A DNA stretch of 33,770 nucleotides from a virus, in the IMG/VR virus record IMGVR_UViG_3300042402_001213, positions 1-33,770 of that record, one strand, 5' to 3'. The notes under the pieces are model-generated. The model ran no database searches, was not told the origin of the DNA, and saw only the letters and a program-made list of their open reading frames with translations. How positions within the stretch are numbered: the first letter of the stretch is position 1; each line of letters starts with the position of its first letter. Shown here piece after piece: positions 1 to 7,986 of the stretch. A program made the translations under genes and the position numbers.

Positions 1-76
1 CTGATGCAGGCAATGGGAACATAGCCAATATCGCTACTGGTGCGAACACAAGCCAAAAACTACGGCGTATTCTCAT
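1..76 (-). CDS. 5' fragment of the Thr-rich secreted protein gene (cut by contig end)
   Basis: This is identical to 33591-33666, the start of the full gene at 32521-33666. It encodes the first 25 residues (start MRIRRSFWLV, the signal-peptide region) and then runs off the contig. Its ATG overlaps the stop of the 73-267 gene as ATGA. It is a product of linearising a circular genome, not a separate gene. Confidence 0.85.
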   Translation of the reverse strand, partial: MRIRRSFWLVFAPVAILAMFPLPAS

Positions 77-180
77 TTGTCTTTGTGTGCGTGCCAATCA
101 ATGTGTGTGCCTAGTCTGCTATCTACCGTGTCTATTTTGGTTATGACGCTATCTAGTTTGTCTGAATTGGTGGCGTGGTC
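1..180. repeat. Left copy of 180-bp terminal direct repeat (circular contig overlap)
   Basis: Bases 1-180 match 33591-33770 except at 128 (g here, t at 33718) and 170 (g here, c at 33760). A near-identical overlap at both contig ends is what a circular or circularly permuted genome produces on assembly, so the unit genome is about 33590 bp. Genes run across the join, which argues against a true gene-free terminal repeat. A packaged direct terminal repeat cannot be excluded from sequence alone. Confidence 0.9.
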
Positions 181-267
181 ACGATTGTTTTGCCTGCGTG
201 TAGTTTCAATCATTGCTACCAGTAACGCACCTGTCATACCAATAACAGCAACAACAATTTCATTCAT
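73..267 (-). CDS. Small membrane protein, DUF2746-like (64 aa)
   Basis: The protein has one N-terminal hydrophobic segment (about residues 4-20, IVVAVIGMTGALLVAMI). A charged C-terminal part of about 44 residues follows, with a heptad-like pattern (KLDSVITKIDTVDSRL) and a HIDWH motif near the end. This layout resembles the DUF2746-like small membrane proteins found among actinophage lysis and tail genes, some of which are suspected holins; that role is inferred. I chose the ATG at 267 because it gives an ATGA overlap with the upstream tail gene, whereas the longer open frame would intrude deeply into it. The stop overlaps the ATG of the Thr-rich gene in the same way, so the three genes look translationally coupled. 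Confidence 0.75.
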   Translation of the reverse strand: MNEIVVAVIGMTGALLVAMIETTRRQNNRDHATNSDKLDSVITKIDTVDSRLGTHIDWHAHKDK

Positions 268-1043
268 GAGTTGCGATACCCATACACGCATATTTTGCCA
301 CCAGTCAATGTACCTGACGCTGGTTGAATTACAAAACTTGTATAAGAAGTTGTGTTTTCCAAAGTACCAAATGACACCCAATGACCGTTTGCACCAGTTC
401 TAATCATTTGTGATTGCATATAAGTATTTAGTGCTAGGAATGGATTTGCCAATTCTATTCTTGCGTGAACACCTTGAACATTTATAGCACCTGCCCAAAT
501 CCATCTTTGGTTTGTGTTGTTGTCGTATCCACCTGCAAATGCGCTAGAAGTATTTGCGCCACTAATAGAACTTCTATACCCTGTCAAAGTGCTTCCCATT
601 TGTAAGCCTAAGTTGTCAGCAGAAACAGAACTAACACCACCACCAACTGTTATCAAATAATTATCATAAGTAGCACTGAACGCATTTGAAACAGTAACTA
701 ATGTATTGCCAGTGCCGATAGTGACAACACCATTTGAAACTGAACCAGCAGTACCACTAGTAAAAGTTGCTGTGCATGAAGTAACTAATTCAAGTCCTGC
801 TGGGCGTTCAGTATTTACAATCGTCACCCATGCTGAACCTGTGTATGACTGCAACACATTCAGATCATCAAGATAACAAGTCATGCCTTCGGCAAGTGTT
901 GGTTCACCTGCACCACCAAACGCTGCATCACGCACAGCAGCAGAAGCAAAACGCATAATGGATTGATCCATCAAATAACCATTTACCTGTGCTGCTGTCA
1001 ATTTACTGAACGCAGTAAAAAGTTTTGCACCTAAACCAGCCAT
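264..1043 (-). CDS. Tail fibre / minor structural protein (259 aa)
   Basis: This is the last of the tail-tip gene series. The N-terminal part (about residues 1-75) has a form often seen in phage tail appendage proteins, with a segment ending in TCYLDDLNVLQSYTGSAW. The rest is rich in Thr, Ser, Gly and Val and looks like a beta-structured receptor-binding or appendage domain. There is no signal peptide or catalytic motif. The start ATG lies just beyond the stop of the 52-aa gene upstream. It is probably part of the adsorption apparatus; receptor and exact position are unknown. Confidence 0.65.
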   Translation of the reverse strand: MAGLGAKLFTAFSKLTAAQVNGYLMDQSIMRFASAAVRDAAFGGAGEPTLAEGMTCYLDDLNVLQSYTGSAWVTIVNTERPAGLELVTSCTATFTSGTAGSVSNGVVTIGTGNTLVTVSNAFSATYDNYLITVGGGVSSVSADNLGLQMGSTLTGYRSSISGANTSSAFAGGYDNNTNQRWIWAGAINVQGVHARIELANPFLALNTYMQSQMIRTGANGHWVSFGTLENTTSYTSFVIQPASGTLTGGKICVYGYRNS

Positions 1044-1045
1044 GA

Positions 1046-1204
1046 TTATTCACCTGTCCATTCTTCTGCTGTGTTACCGTCAGCAACCCAAGCAAGATAC
1101 GCAGGTGTTTGTTCAGCAACACCTGACACAACAGTATCTTCATCTATCCTGCTGATAACAAAGATTTGTTCACCTATTGGTGATTTGTAGAAATACCAAG
1201 TCAT
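1046..1204 (-). CDS. Small protein between tail fibre genes (52 aa)
   Basis: I found this by translating the gap between the two larger tail genes. The frame begins MTWYFYKSPIGEQIFVISRI and ends EEWTGE before TAA. Its ATG overlaps the upstream stop by one base (TAATG), and its stop lies two bases before the next ATG, so the spacing fits a real coupled gene. Small aromatic-rich proteins between fibre genes are common in actinophages but have no assigned function. It may be a fibre chaperone or a small tail component; this is a guess. Confidence 0.7.
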   Translation of the reverse strand: MTWYFYKSPIGEQIFVISRIDEDTVVSGVAEQTPAYLAWVADGNTAEEWTGE

Positions 1205-2364
1205 TACAGTTCTACACCAGTCACTGAAATTGTGCCACTTGTACTACCAATCAATGTTGCATTGCCATTTGTAAGGTTGAAACTAGCAGTCATAAGCAAG
1301 CCCAAAATGTTTTCTGATGAAGCACCAAAACCAGCAGTAATGCCTCTACCCACATTGCCTGCATCTATGGCAAAGAATGTACCAGTGGCAGTGATGCCTG
1401 TGGGTATTGCTCTCATTGTAACTGGCAAAGCAATCGCTGCGAACGCATTGTTAGTTGGGTACACCATGCCAACTGTTATGTAGGCACTTCCAGTGAATGA
1501 GTATTTGACAAAGTAGCGTTGGCAAGCACGCAGGTCATCAGCGTATGATTTGAATTCAAATGGTGTAGCAACAGAACCAACAGTTAGTTGTGTGCCAGTA
1601 ATAAAGAAAGTATTGCTAGTTGAAGAAGCCAAGTTTGTTTGCCCAACAGCACGATTAGCAGAAACAGTCGCACCCCAAGTTGTAGCCAGCGTGCCAGAAG
1701 TAAAAGTTGTGCCAGCACCCAACCACCAATTCACCTGCAACGATTCATTAGCATCATTAGTAAAAGCACCTGTTGTATCAGCAGGGAACAACACTGTTTT
1801 ATATTCCCAAGTGTTAGAAGCACTGATGGTGTAAGCCTTACTGCACGACCTACTGTTATCAGTATCAACCAGTTCAACAATAAAAGTACCTGTTTGAAAA
1901 GCATAAACCCAGAAAGACAATGAAAGGGTTTGCGCTGATGCTGTGCCTTTACGCACTGCCTGCACATTCTGTCCTTCAATTTTCTGTCTAAGAATAATGT
2001 TGTCGCCAGCAGCAGGTGAAGCATCAGCAGTTGTGCAGGCAAGTTTCAAACTGTTGCGAAACCCTGAACCAGTAGGTGCTTCAGCAATAGTTGTTTGGGT
2101 GAATGTACCCATAGTTGTAATTGATAATTCAAACCTATCAGCAGTGTTATAACCAGTACCTGTCAAACCTGTAACTGCTGTGCCAACTGCTGAACGCTGG
2201 CTGACCTGCATAGCCCCATTGATCAGAAGATTGCCTGATGAAGAACCAGTGAACAAAACAGCATCAACCTGATCAGCAATACTGCGCATAGCAGTAGCAC
2301 CATCAGTTACATAATCAGATGATGATGGATACGGAATTGCAAAGTTTGTAGTTGTGCCTGCCAT
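1204..2364 (-). CDS. Minor tail protein with probable carbohydrate-binding-like region (386 aa)
   Basis: The start MAGTTTNFAIPYPSSSDYVT and the following segment TDGATAMRSIADQVDAVLF are typical of actinophage tail-appendage proteins. From about residue 45 there is a jelly-roll-like, Thr/Ser-rich stretch (start SSSGNLLINGAMQVSQRSAV) like the glycan-binding modules of phage fibres. The C-terminal 120 residues are again beta-rich. I chose the ATG at 2364 over an in-frame TTG just upstream because AGGGG lies five bases before it. It probably binds host-surface sugars, which is inferred from composition and position. Confidence 0.75.
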   Translation of the reverse strand: MAGTTTNFAIPYPSSSDYVTDGATAMRSIADQVDAVLFTGSSSGNLLINGAMQVSQRSAVGTAVTGLTGTGYNTADRFELSITTMGTFTQTTIAEAPTGSGFRNSLKLACTTADASPAAGDNIILRQKIEGQNVQAVRKGTASAQTLSLSFWVYAFQTGTFIVELVDTDNSRSCSKAYTISASNTWEYKTVLFPADTTGAFTNDANESLQVNWWLGAGTTFTSGTLATTWGATVSANRAVGQTNLASSTSNTFFITGTQLTVGSVATPFEFKSYADDLRACQRYFVKYSFTGSAYITVGMVYPTNNAFAAIALPVTMRAIPTGITATGTFFAIDAGNVGRGITAGFGASSENILGLLMTASFNLTNGNATLIGSTSGTISVTGVEL

Positions 2365-2372
2365 CAAAACCC

Positions 2373-2918
2373 CTAAAGAATTGTCCAGATTAGATTAGAC
2401 CACGATAACCCAGCAGGTACGGATTCCCAAGTAAGTGTAGGCGTAACATCACCCCATTGTTGAGAATAACCCACAGGTGAGAAATACAAGTCAATGTGGT
2501 GAGTACTAGAAGTAATCCTATGATTGATGCCTTCAACATACAAGTTCTTTTGAACCACAGATGGCGTTCCATATTCAAACGATTTGATGACCCCAACAAA
2601 ATCACCAATATCAAGCGTTGCCACAGCACTGCGCTGTGGGTCTGTCAATCTGTGCATATTGATAGAAAGCCCTGTAAACCAATAGTTAGGGTCTGCACGC
2701 AACAAATAATCAGCCAGCACCAAAGCATCAGCATCAGTCAATAATGGGCTATCAGTAATGACAATACTTTGCACGCCATAGTTATCTATAGATGTGGTGT
2801 CTGTGCTTTGCTGGTCTGTTGGTGTTGGCTGTGATGGGTTAGGCGCAACAATAACAATCACATCATTCAAGATGCTGTCAGGTCTAATAGATGTTTTTCT
2901 AGCAATTGCTTCAGCCAT
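2373..2918 (-). CDS. Minor tail protein, C-terminal half of a split tail-tip protein (181 aa)
   Basis: From about residue 45 the protein (DTTSIDNYGVQSIVITDSPL ... LADYLLRADPNYWFTGLSIN ... LDIGDFVGVIKSF ... YVEGINHRITSSTHHIDLYF) matches what is normally the C-terminal part of one actinophage minor tail protein. The N-terminal part is the separate gene 2927-3724. The first 30 residues (MAEAIARKTSIRPDSILNDV) bridge the two. The ATG at 2918 has a weak GTAGGTA upstream and lies 8 bases after the previous stop. Either two chains assemble into one tail-tip module, or a frameshift has split the gene. Confidence 0.75.
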   Translation of the reverse strand: MAEAIARKTSIRPDSILNDVIVIVAPNPSQPTPTDQQSTDTTSIDNYGVQSIVITDSPLLTDADALVLADYLLRADPNYWFTGLSINMHRLTDPQRSAVATLDIGDFVGVIKSFEYGTPSVVQKNLYVEGINHRITSSTHHIDLYFSPVGYSQQWGDVTPTLTWESVPAGLSWSNLIWTIL

Positions 2919-2926
2919 GTTGATAC

Positions 2927-3724
2927 CTACTCATAAACAACTTCCAGCGTTGAATAAGCAATCTTGGAAGCATCATTATCAGCAAAGATAATTGTTGGTG
3001 ATTCTTCTGTGCTGTTAGGTGTGCGTGCTTCCCAATTCAAAGCCCCATTGCGGTCAATATAAAAACGCCCCTGTTCTGCTTCTGCAACCAACATATTGAA
3101 ATACGCCAATGGTGTTTGTGTAGCAACATCTTGGTTTGACAGGTTCGCAACACCAGTAGCAATAATAGGTGCAGGGTCTGTAGGAAAACTCACTTCAGGT
3201 AAGCCTAAAATCCTGTCCACCCTTGCACCTGATGTTTCTGCTGGTGGCGTAAAACCCTTGATAGTTGTTGTAGATAAGTTTAGGAACGCATCAGCGCATT
3301 CAATACTAATCATGTTGTGTCCATCTATGTCAAATTCTGTGTTGTAATGCACAATAAAACCATTGAACAGGTATTCACTGTTGCGTGAAATCCTTACTTG
3401 CCTGCGTGGTTCAAAACCTAAACGCCCTCTATCAGTATTCCAATAGGGACTGGCACTATTAGCAACGCTGAACTTATCCTGCCCAAGCAAATCATCAATA
3501 GTGATGTTGCAAGTAGAAGCACCAAACTGTGCATCTTGGCTACTACGCCCACGCTTGATAGAAACATCAACTACATATTGGGTTACATCAAAGAAGGTTG
3601 TAGAGCCTTCAAGAAAATCTTCATCAAGAATACCTAGTAGGTCATCATCGAGGGTAAAAACATTCTGATAGAAACCAGCATCAAGTTCAACCTTGTATGT
3701 TCCAATGTCATTCAATCCAGCCAT
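2927..3724 (-). CDS. Minor tail protein, N-terminal half of a split tail-tip protein (265 aa)
   Basis: It follows the tape measure gene, the position of distal tail/baseplate-hub proteins. Features include VTQYVVDVSIKRGRSSQDAQ, CNITIDDLLGQ and a segment around RRQVRISRNSEYLFNGFI, all typical of actinophage tail-tip proteins that start with a Dit/Tal-like fold. It ends TLEVVYE at a TAG, exactly where homologues usually continue into the region found in the next gene. The ATG overlaps the tape measure stop (TAATG). Confidence 0.8.
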   Translation of the reverse strand: MAGLNDIGTYKVELDAGFYQNVFTLDDDLLGILDEDFLEGSTTFFDVTQYVVDVSIKRGRSSQDAQFGASTCNITIDDLLGQDKFSVANSASPYWNTDRGRLGFEPRRQVRISRNSEYLFNGFIVHYNTEFDIDGHNMISIECADAFLNLSTTTIKGFTPPAETSGARVDRILGLPEVSFPTDPAPIIATGVANLSNQDVATQTPLAYFNMLVAEAEQGRFYIDRNGALNWEARTPNSTEESPTIIFADNDASKIAYSTLEVVYE

Positions 3725-6075
3725 TACGCAACCTGAATATCAATTGCACCAGAACGCCTATTGAACTTACGCAGTTCAGCAACTAACAAGTCGGGAAGTG
3801 TTGAATCAGCAATCTTAGAGTTGATTTGAATATGGTACACATCGCCACCCCCCATGCCGAACTCACCCATACGGCTAAGAGGAATCACTGCTTCTGACTC
3901 GCCACCTTCGCCAATCATAGCCAATGTGGGTTTCGTCACGATGCCCCCTTTTGCAAAAGGCTTTATACCGAGAATGTCAAACATCTCTTTAGTAACAGTA
4001 ATGCCCTGAGATTTCATAGACTTGGCTATTGCTTTAGCCTGCTTAGGACTAATAGACAATTTCTTTTTGGCAAGTTCTTTGTTTGCAGCAATAAGTTTAT
4101 TGGTAGTTTCAAGTTCTCTTTGCTTGGCATCGTTGACTTTATCAATCGCTTGGGTTTGTTCATCTTGGGCTGTCTTCAATTCAGCCAAAGCGTCTTTGTA
4201 TTTAGTTGATTCTGCAGGGAAACCAGCAACCGTGCCATTTAGGTTTGATTGCGCTGTCGCTACTTCTGCAGTTGCATCACGCAACGCAAGTGTTTTCTCA
4301 GTGACAGTCATTTGTGCTTCGGCTAACGCAATTTGTGCCAGTCGTATTGTTGTCGGGTCACCTTCTTGCTGAGCCTCTGCTAGTTCTTTTTGCGCTTCGG
4401 TAACAGCAAAAGTGCTTTGCTCAAGGTCAAAACCTGCACGAGTAGCATCTCGCTGTGCTTGTTCTAATTCTTCTTGAGCAGTCTTTGCTTCTGCAGAACC
4501 AGCGCCGTAGCCTTGCGAAACTTTATTGAATAACTCCTGCGCTTTAGTTACCTTTGCAGTGGCTTTTTCTAGACCTTCATTAGCAGAAGTAGTGTTTTTT
4601 ACTGCGTCAGCAAACTGTTTTTGATAATCAGCAGCCTTCTGAACAAGGTCAGAATATGCTTTCATCTTATTTTTTAGTTTATCTAGTGCTGATTCACCAC
4701 CTGTGTCGCCACTGCTAGCAGAAGGTTTTGGCGTTATACCTGCATTGAACCCTTCAAACTTACGGAAGTCGGCAGCACTAGCAACCTTCTTCATACCGTC
4801 TGCAGTTTTCCCTAAAGTTATGTTGAACTCTTTTATCTTGCTTACATCTTTGACGAACGGCAATAAGTTGTAAGCACCGATAACAAGATTGATTCCCCTA
4901 ATAAATGGGTTCACGAAAAGGTCAAGGAATCCATTAGCAAATGCAACGATAATAGGCAGAGCAAAATCTCGTAACCCTTTGAACTTCAGCAACAGAGCCG
5001 TAAATGCGACAACCACAAGACCAATCAATGCAGGGATGCCCATAAAAGCAGCGTTTAGTGCCACGCCAAAAGCAGCAGTTACGATAGTTGCCACCACCTG
5101 CAATGCAGTATAAATACCTGATGCGACATTCAATGCCACCACTGCAGCGACCACGCCATAAATCAGTGCACCCCAACCCTTGAGTTTGCCCAATGCCTCA
5201 AGCCCTTTTTCACCAAGAAACTGGAAGCCGGCACCGAGACCTTTCTCGCCGATAATGTCTGAGAACTGCCTGAATACAGGTATAACTTTTTCATTTACAA
5301 ACCTCGCCCCTGCTTCAAATGCAGGTAGCAAAAGTTCGCCTAAGTCCTCGGCAACATTGCCAATAGCGACTTTCATTCTGTCAAAGTCTGTTGCTGTTGC
5401 AGCAGCCGTGCCACCAACCTGTGATTCAACTTCAGCCAAAATCAATTTCTGTGCTTCAAGCGATTTGCCCGATGCAACCAAGATTCTAATTTGTTCTTTC
5501 TGTTGGTCGGTAAAGTTGATACCTGCTTTTCTTAGGGCACTAATACCTTTCACAGGGTCAGACAATGCTTTACCGAGTTGTTTTGCAGCACCATCAGTAG
5601 AACCAAATACATTTCCTAAATCAAGCGCAGCCTGAGATGCCCTCGTGAAAATGTCATTCCCTTGACCAACCTCATTGCGTACTTGCTTGAAGGTTAGAAG
5701 TAAGTTCATTGAGGACTGAATGGCCTCGTCATCAATGCCTGTTTTGTAAGACATTGTTTCAGCCAGTTTTGATATTTGTTCCGAAGATACCTGTGCTGAA
5801 CCACCAGTTGCTTTTATAATTGCAGCCGTTTGTCTAGAAACTTTTTCTGATTCACGAGCAGCGTTTATTAGTGTTCCACCGATAACGCCAGCAACGCCAC
5901 CTACAATTCCACCCATTTTCGCCAATGATTTACCGAAACTATTTGCAGCCTTTGTTGTGTTGAGGAGTGCGAACGCACTTTTCTGCCCTGCTCCATCTAG
6001 TTGCCGAAAGGAAGCAACTGCTCTGCTAACGCCCTTGTTATCGAATGTGCTTATAACTGGGATTACGATTGCCAT
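3724..6075 (-). CDS. Tape measure protein (783 aa)
   Basis: This is the longest gene of the window and sets tail length. Residues 40-290 resemble the conserved N-terminal part of phage tape measures (SVSRQ-like start, then KAAGINFTDQQKEQIR-type helices). Residues about 290-400 hold several hydrophobic stretches (e.g. ALIGLVVVAFTALLL) expected to act in membrane passage. Residues about 470-680 are Ala/Glu/Lys-rich coiled coil. The C-terminus carries a Gly-rich tape-measure tail signature (FAKGGIVTKPTLAMIGEGGE, SEAVIPLSRM). No lysozyme or peptidase motif is evident. It follows the chaperone genes, as in most siphoviruses. Confidence 0.95.
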   Translation of the reverse strand: MAIVIPVISTFDNKGVSRAVASFRQLDGAGQKSAFALLNTTKAANSFGKSLAKMGGIVGGVAGVIGGTLINAARESEKVSRQTAAIIKATGGSAQVSSEQISKLAETMSYKTGIDDEAIQSSMNLLLTFKQVRNEVGQGNDIFTRASQAALDLGNVFGSTDGAAKQLGKALSDPVKGISALRKAGINFTDQQKEQIRILVASGKSLEAQKLILAEVESQVGGTAAATATDFDRMKVAIGNVAEDLGELLLPAFEAGARFVNEKVIPVFRQFSDIIGEKGLGAGFQFLGEKGLEALGKLKGWGALIYGVVAAVVALNVASGIYTALQVVATIVTAAFGVALNAAFMGIPALIGLVVVAFTALLLKFKGLRDFALPIIVAFANGFLDLFVNPFIRGINLVIGAYNLLPFVKDVSKIKEFNITLGKTADGMKKVASAADFRKFEGFNAGITPKPSASSGDTGGESALDKLKNKMKAYSDLVQKAADYQKQFADAVKNTTSANEGLEKATAKVTKAQELFNKVSQGYGAGSAEAKTAQEELEQAQRDATRAGFDLEQSTFAVTEAQKELAEAQQEGDPTTIRLAQIALAEAQMTVTEKTLALRDATAEVATAQSNLNGTVAGFPAESTKYKDALAELKTAQDEQTQAIDKVNDAKQRELETTNKLIAANKELAKKKLSISPKQAKAIAKSMKSQGITVTKEMFDILGIKPFAKGGIVTKPTLAMIGEGGESEAVIPLSRMGEFGMGGGDVYHIQINSKIADSTLPDLLVAELRKFNRRSGAIDIQVA

Positions 6076-6704
6076 TACAAGCCAAACCTTCCAAGAGCAT
6101 TTCTAACTTGAGAGCCAGCACGACTAGATGCCTGTGACCGTCTTTCTGTTTCATTCGCTATCTGAACAGTAAATCTTTTTTGCAAATCAATAACAATAGT
6201 TTTGATGCTGTTTTCCACTAATGGGAAATTGGCTCGGACTCGTTTCCACATAACACGAGAAGGAGTGCCACTGCTATTGAGGTTCTTCACAAATGATTCT
6301 TTGCCGGCTGTGCGATTGTCTTTAGCAAGGTCATAAATAGAAGCACCAGCGTCTGATTGCTTTATGCGAATAATAGGGTAGGAGTTTGTTGTGCGAACCT
6401 TACGCCCACCGACTACAACACTTACACCCTTTCGTGCCTTCTTGCCTTCATATCTAGGGAAAGAAGAACCAACAGCATTCTTAGGCTTTCTACCTCTAGT
6501 TGTTCTGCCGTATTTCACCCAGTTGATTTGTTTTGAGGAAGCCCAAGGATTATTGGGGAAACCTTCTGCCACCTTTAGACGCAAAGGCTCAACCTTGCCT
6601 TTTATGTCTTTTGATATTTGCTTGTATGTTTCAGGTTCAATCTGCTTCAATACTTGCAGAACAGGGGCTACCCCCACCACCATGTTTTTGTGCACATCAA
6701 GCAT
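6075..6704 (-). CDS. Tail morphogenesis-region protein of unknown function (209 aa)
   Basis: It lies between the tail assembly chaperones and the tape measure, with a TAATG overlap to the latter. The protein is basic, with a Lys/Arg-rich middle (GRTTRGRKPKNAVGSSFPRY) and C-terminus, and has no membrane segment or signal peptide. Size, charge and the pattern around FPNNPWASSKQINW suggest a minor virion or HK97-gp10-like completion protein, but I do not recognise the family securely. ATG 6704 follows ten bases after the end of the frameshifted chaperone. Confidence 0.7.
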   Translation of the reverse strand: MLDVHKNMVVGVAPVLQVLKQIEPETYKQISKDIKGKVEPLRLKVAEGFPNNPWASSKQINWVKYGRTTRGRKPKNAVGSSFPRYEGKKARKGVSVVVGGRKVRTTNSYPIIRIKQSDAGASIYDLAKDNRTAGKESFVKNLNSSGTPSRVMWKRVRANFPLVENSIKTIVIDLQKRFTVQIANETERRSQASSRAGSQVRNALGRFGL

Positions 6705-6713
6705 GGAGCAATA

Positions 6714-7123
6714 CTACTTCTTAGATGCTTGTTTGTTGCGCCAAACAATCATGTCGTATATGGCCTGTACGAATACAGGGTCTTCTTGCAGTAGTTGACT
6801 AGGAAGCATTCCTGTCTCAACGCAAATAAACGCTAGCCGTCCAGTTGCGCTGGACTGTCCAAAGGGACTGGCACTTCATTGTCTTCTGCCAACTCAACAC
6901 TCAATACGCTATTTAGCCATTCGGGTTCAAATGGAAGGTTGGTTACTTTTGTTCGGGTCAAAGACTTCCAAGCAAGCCAACCAATATCGGTAAGTCTAAT
7001 TTCTTTTTCAAAATTAGCGATACTTCTGTTCCATGTTCTTTCAAACATAACGAAATCAGGGAATACTGCAGTCGTGTTTTGTTTCTCGCCGTTGTTATAA
7101 ACAACGATAAATTTCATTTCCAT
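6714..7123 (-). CDS. Tail assembly chaperone, -1 frameshift fusion (gpGT-like, about 136 aa)
   Basis: This is read as the short chaperone up to codon 88 (Leu, TTG), followed by a -1 shift at CCCTTTG and 48 further residues ending NKQASKK at TAG (6714-6716). The heptamer is in the correct register, with 0-frame codons CCT TTG re-pairing as CCC TTT. The -1 frame is open from there across the 0-frame stop, and its sequence (ETGMLPSQLLQEDPVF) resembles the T part of actinophage chaperones. Programmed frameshifting here is the rule in siphoviruses; the site is seen in the sequence, its use is inferred. Confidence 0.85.
6833..7123 (-). CDS. Tail assembly chaperone, unshifted product (gpG-like, 96 aa)
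   Basis: This small acidic protein lies between the tail-tube genes and the tape measure, where siphoviruses encode the chaperone that coats the tape measure during tail assembly. AAAGGAAA lies seven bases before the ATG at 7123. The frame ends in TAG at 6833-6835 just after the slippery heptamer CCCTTTG (6860-6866), so most ribosomes should make this short form and a minority the longer fusion. Confidence 0.85.
   Translation of the reverse strand: MEMKFIVVYNNGEKQNTTAVFPDFVMFERTWNRSIANFEKEIRLTDIGWLAWKSLTRTKVTNLPFEPEWLNSVLSVELAEDNEVPVPLDSPAQLDG
6860..6866 (-). promoter_or_regulatory. Programmed -1 ribosomal frameshift site CCCTTTG
   Basis: Read on the minus strand, the heptamer fits X XXY YYZ, with codons CCT TTG in the chaperone frame. 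It lies 25 bases before the 0-frame TAG and within the overlap of the two chaperone frames. I did not find an obvious strong stem-loop directly downstream, which many such phage sites also lack. Confidence 0.85.
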
Positions 7124-7139
7124 GTCGGGTTTCCTTTGT

Positions 7140-7571
7140 TTAGGTGGTGGTCTTCACAAGAGTTCCACCAGTGAAACTCAAGGTCGTCATTGCTAACTCA
7201 CCAACTGCGCCTGCAACAGGGGTATGCGCTGCAAGATAGGTGGAAGACAATGTGTAAAGAGGGTTCGTGCCTGATGTGATAGCACTAGTTGCTTTTATGG
7301 TGACGGTGGTAGTCGTACCCACGAGTGGATAAATCAATGCTTCAACGCTGGTTGAAGGTGAACCTGCAGGGATTGTTGTAGCAAAGTCCTGCATCAATGC
7401 AATTTCAATGCTGTTGTTCTGTAATCCACCAGTGAATTTATGTCCTGTATCGCCAAACGCTGTTACTTCAATAGAATCAACTTCATAGTTGAGCGTGACG
7501 CTATTTGCTTTATCGCTAACTGCGATGCTATTTATCGTGATGACAGCATTGGTCAATGTCAAAACAGCCAT
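7140..7571 (-). CDS. Major tail tube protein paralogue 2 (143 aa)
   Basis: This is a close relative of the adjacent 135-aa protein. Both start MAVLxLTN and share NYEVDSIEVTAFG, FTGGLQNNS, EIALMQDFA, HTPVAGAVGELAMTT and SFTGGT or TFTGGT. The family (Ig-like/beta-sandwich tube protein) is the major tail protein of many actinophage siphoviruses. This copy carries an insertion of about 8 residues (TTIPAGSPSTS) after the QDFA motif. Its ATG overlaps the stop of the first copy (TAATG). It may be an alternative tube subunit, or mark a distinct part of the tail. Confidence 0.85.
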   Translation of the reverse strand: MAVLTLTNAVITINSIAVSDKANSVTLNYEVDSIEVTAFGDTGHKFTGGLQNNSIEIALMQDFATTIPAGSPSTSVEALIYPLVGTTTTVTIKATSAITSGTNPLYTLSSTYLAAHTPVAGAVGELAMTTLSFTGGTLVKTTT

Positions 7572-7978
7572 TACGCAACTGCCTTAGCAATAGTTCCACC
7601 AGTAAAGGTGAGAGTCGTCATTGCCAACTCTCCCACTGCCCCTGCAACAGGAGTATGAGATGCGAGGTATGCCCCAGTAATCGTATATGAAGGGTTGGCA
7701 GCCCCGACAGAGGCTGAGGTTGGCTTGATTACCAATGTGGTAGTTGTGCCAACAAGGCCATAAACAGTTGCTTCAACATTTGCTGCTGCGAAATCTTGCA
7801 TCAATGCAATCTCAACACTGTTATTTTGTAAGCCACCAGTAAAAATATGTCCACTTGAGCCGAACGCTGTTACTTCAATAGAGTCAACTTCGTAATTAAC
7901 TGTTACCGAGTTGGCGTGGTCAGATAGCGCAACGCTATTGATTGTGATAGATGCGTTCGTGAGTGCTAGAACAGCCAT
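7571..7978 (-). CDS. Major tail tube protein paralogue 1 (135 aa)
   Basis: This is the first of two tandem tail-tube genes. It starts MAVLALTNASITINSVALSD and ends GGTIAKAVA. Length and motifs match the usual actinophage tail tube protein. The ATG at 7978 follows the stop of the 54-aa gene by 8 bases. The pair must come from a gene duplication. Paralogue 1, without the insertion, looks closer to the usual family length and is the better candidate for the bulk tube subunit. Confidence 0.88.
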   Translation of the reverse strand: MAVLALTNASITINSVALSDHANSVTVNYEVDSIEVTAFGSSGHIFTGGLQNNSVEIALMQDFAAANVEATVYGLVGTTTTLVIKPTSASVGAANPSYTITGAYLASHTPVAGAVGELAMTTLTFTGGTIAKAVA

Positions 7979-7986
7979 GTTTTTTC

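Noticed and set aside
77-403. Plus-strand frames throughout the window
   Set aside because: They are shadows of minus-strand genes, with no coupled order, ribosome sites or recognised domains; no plus-strand gene is convincing.
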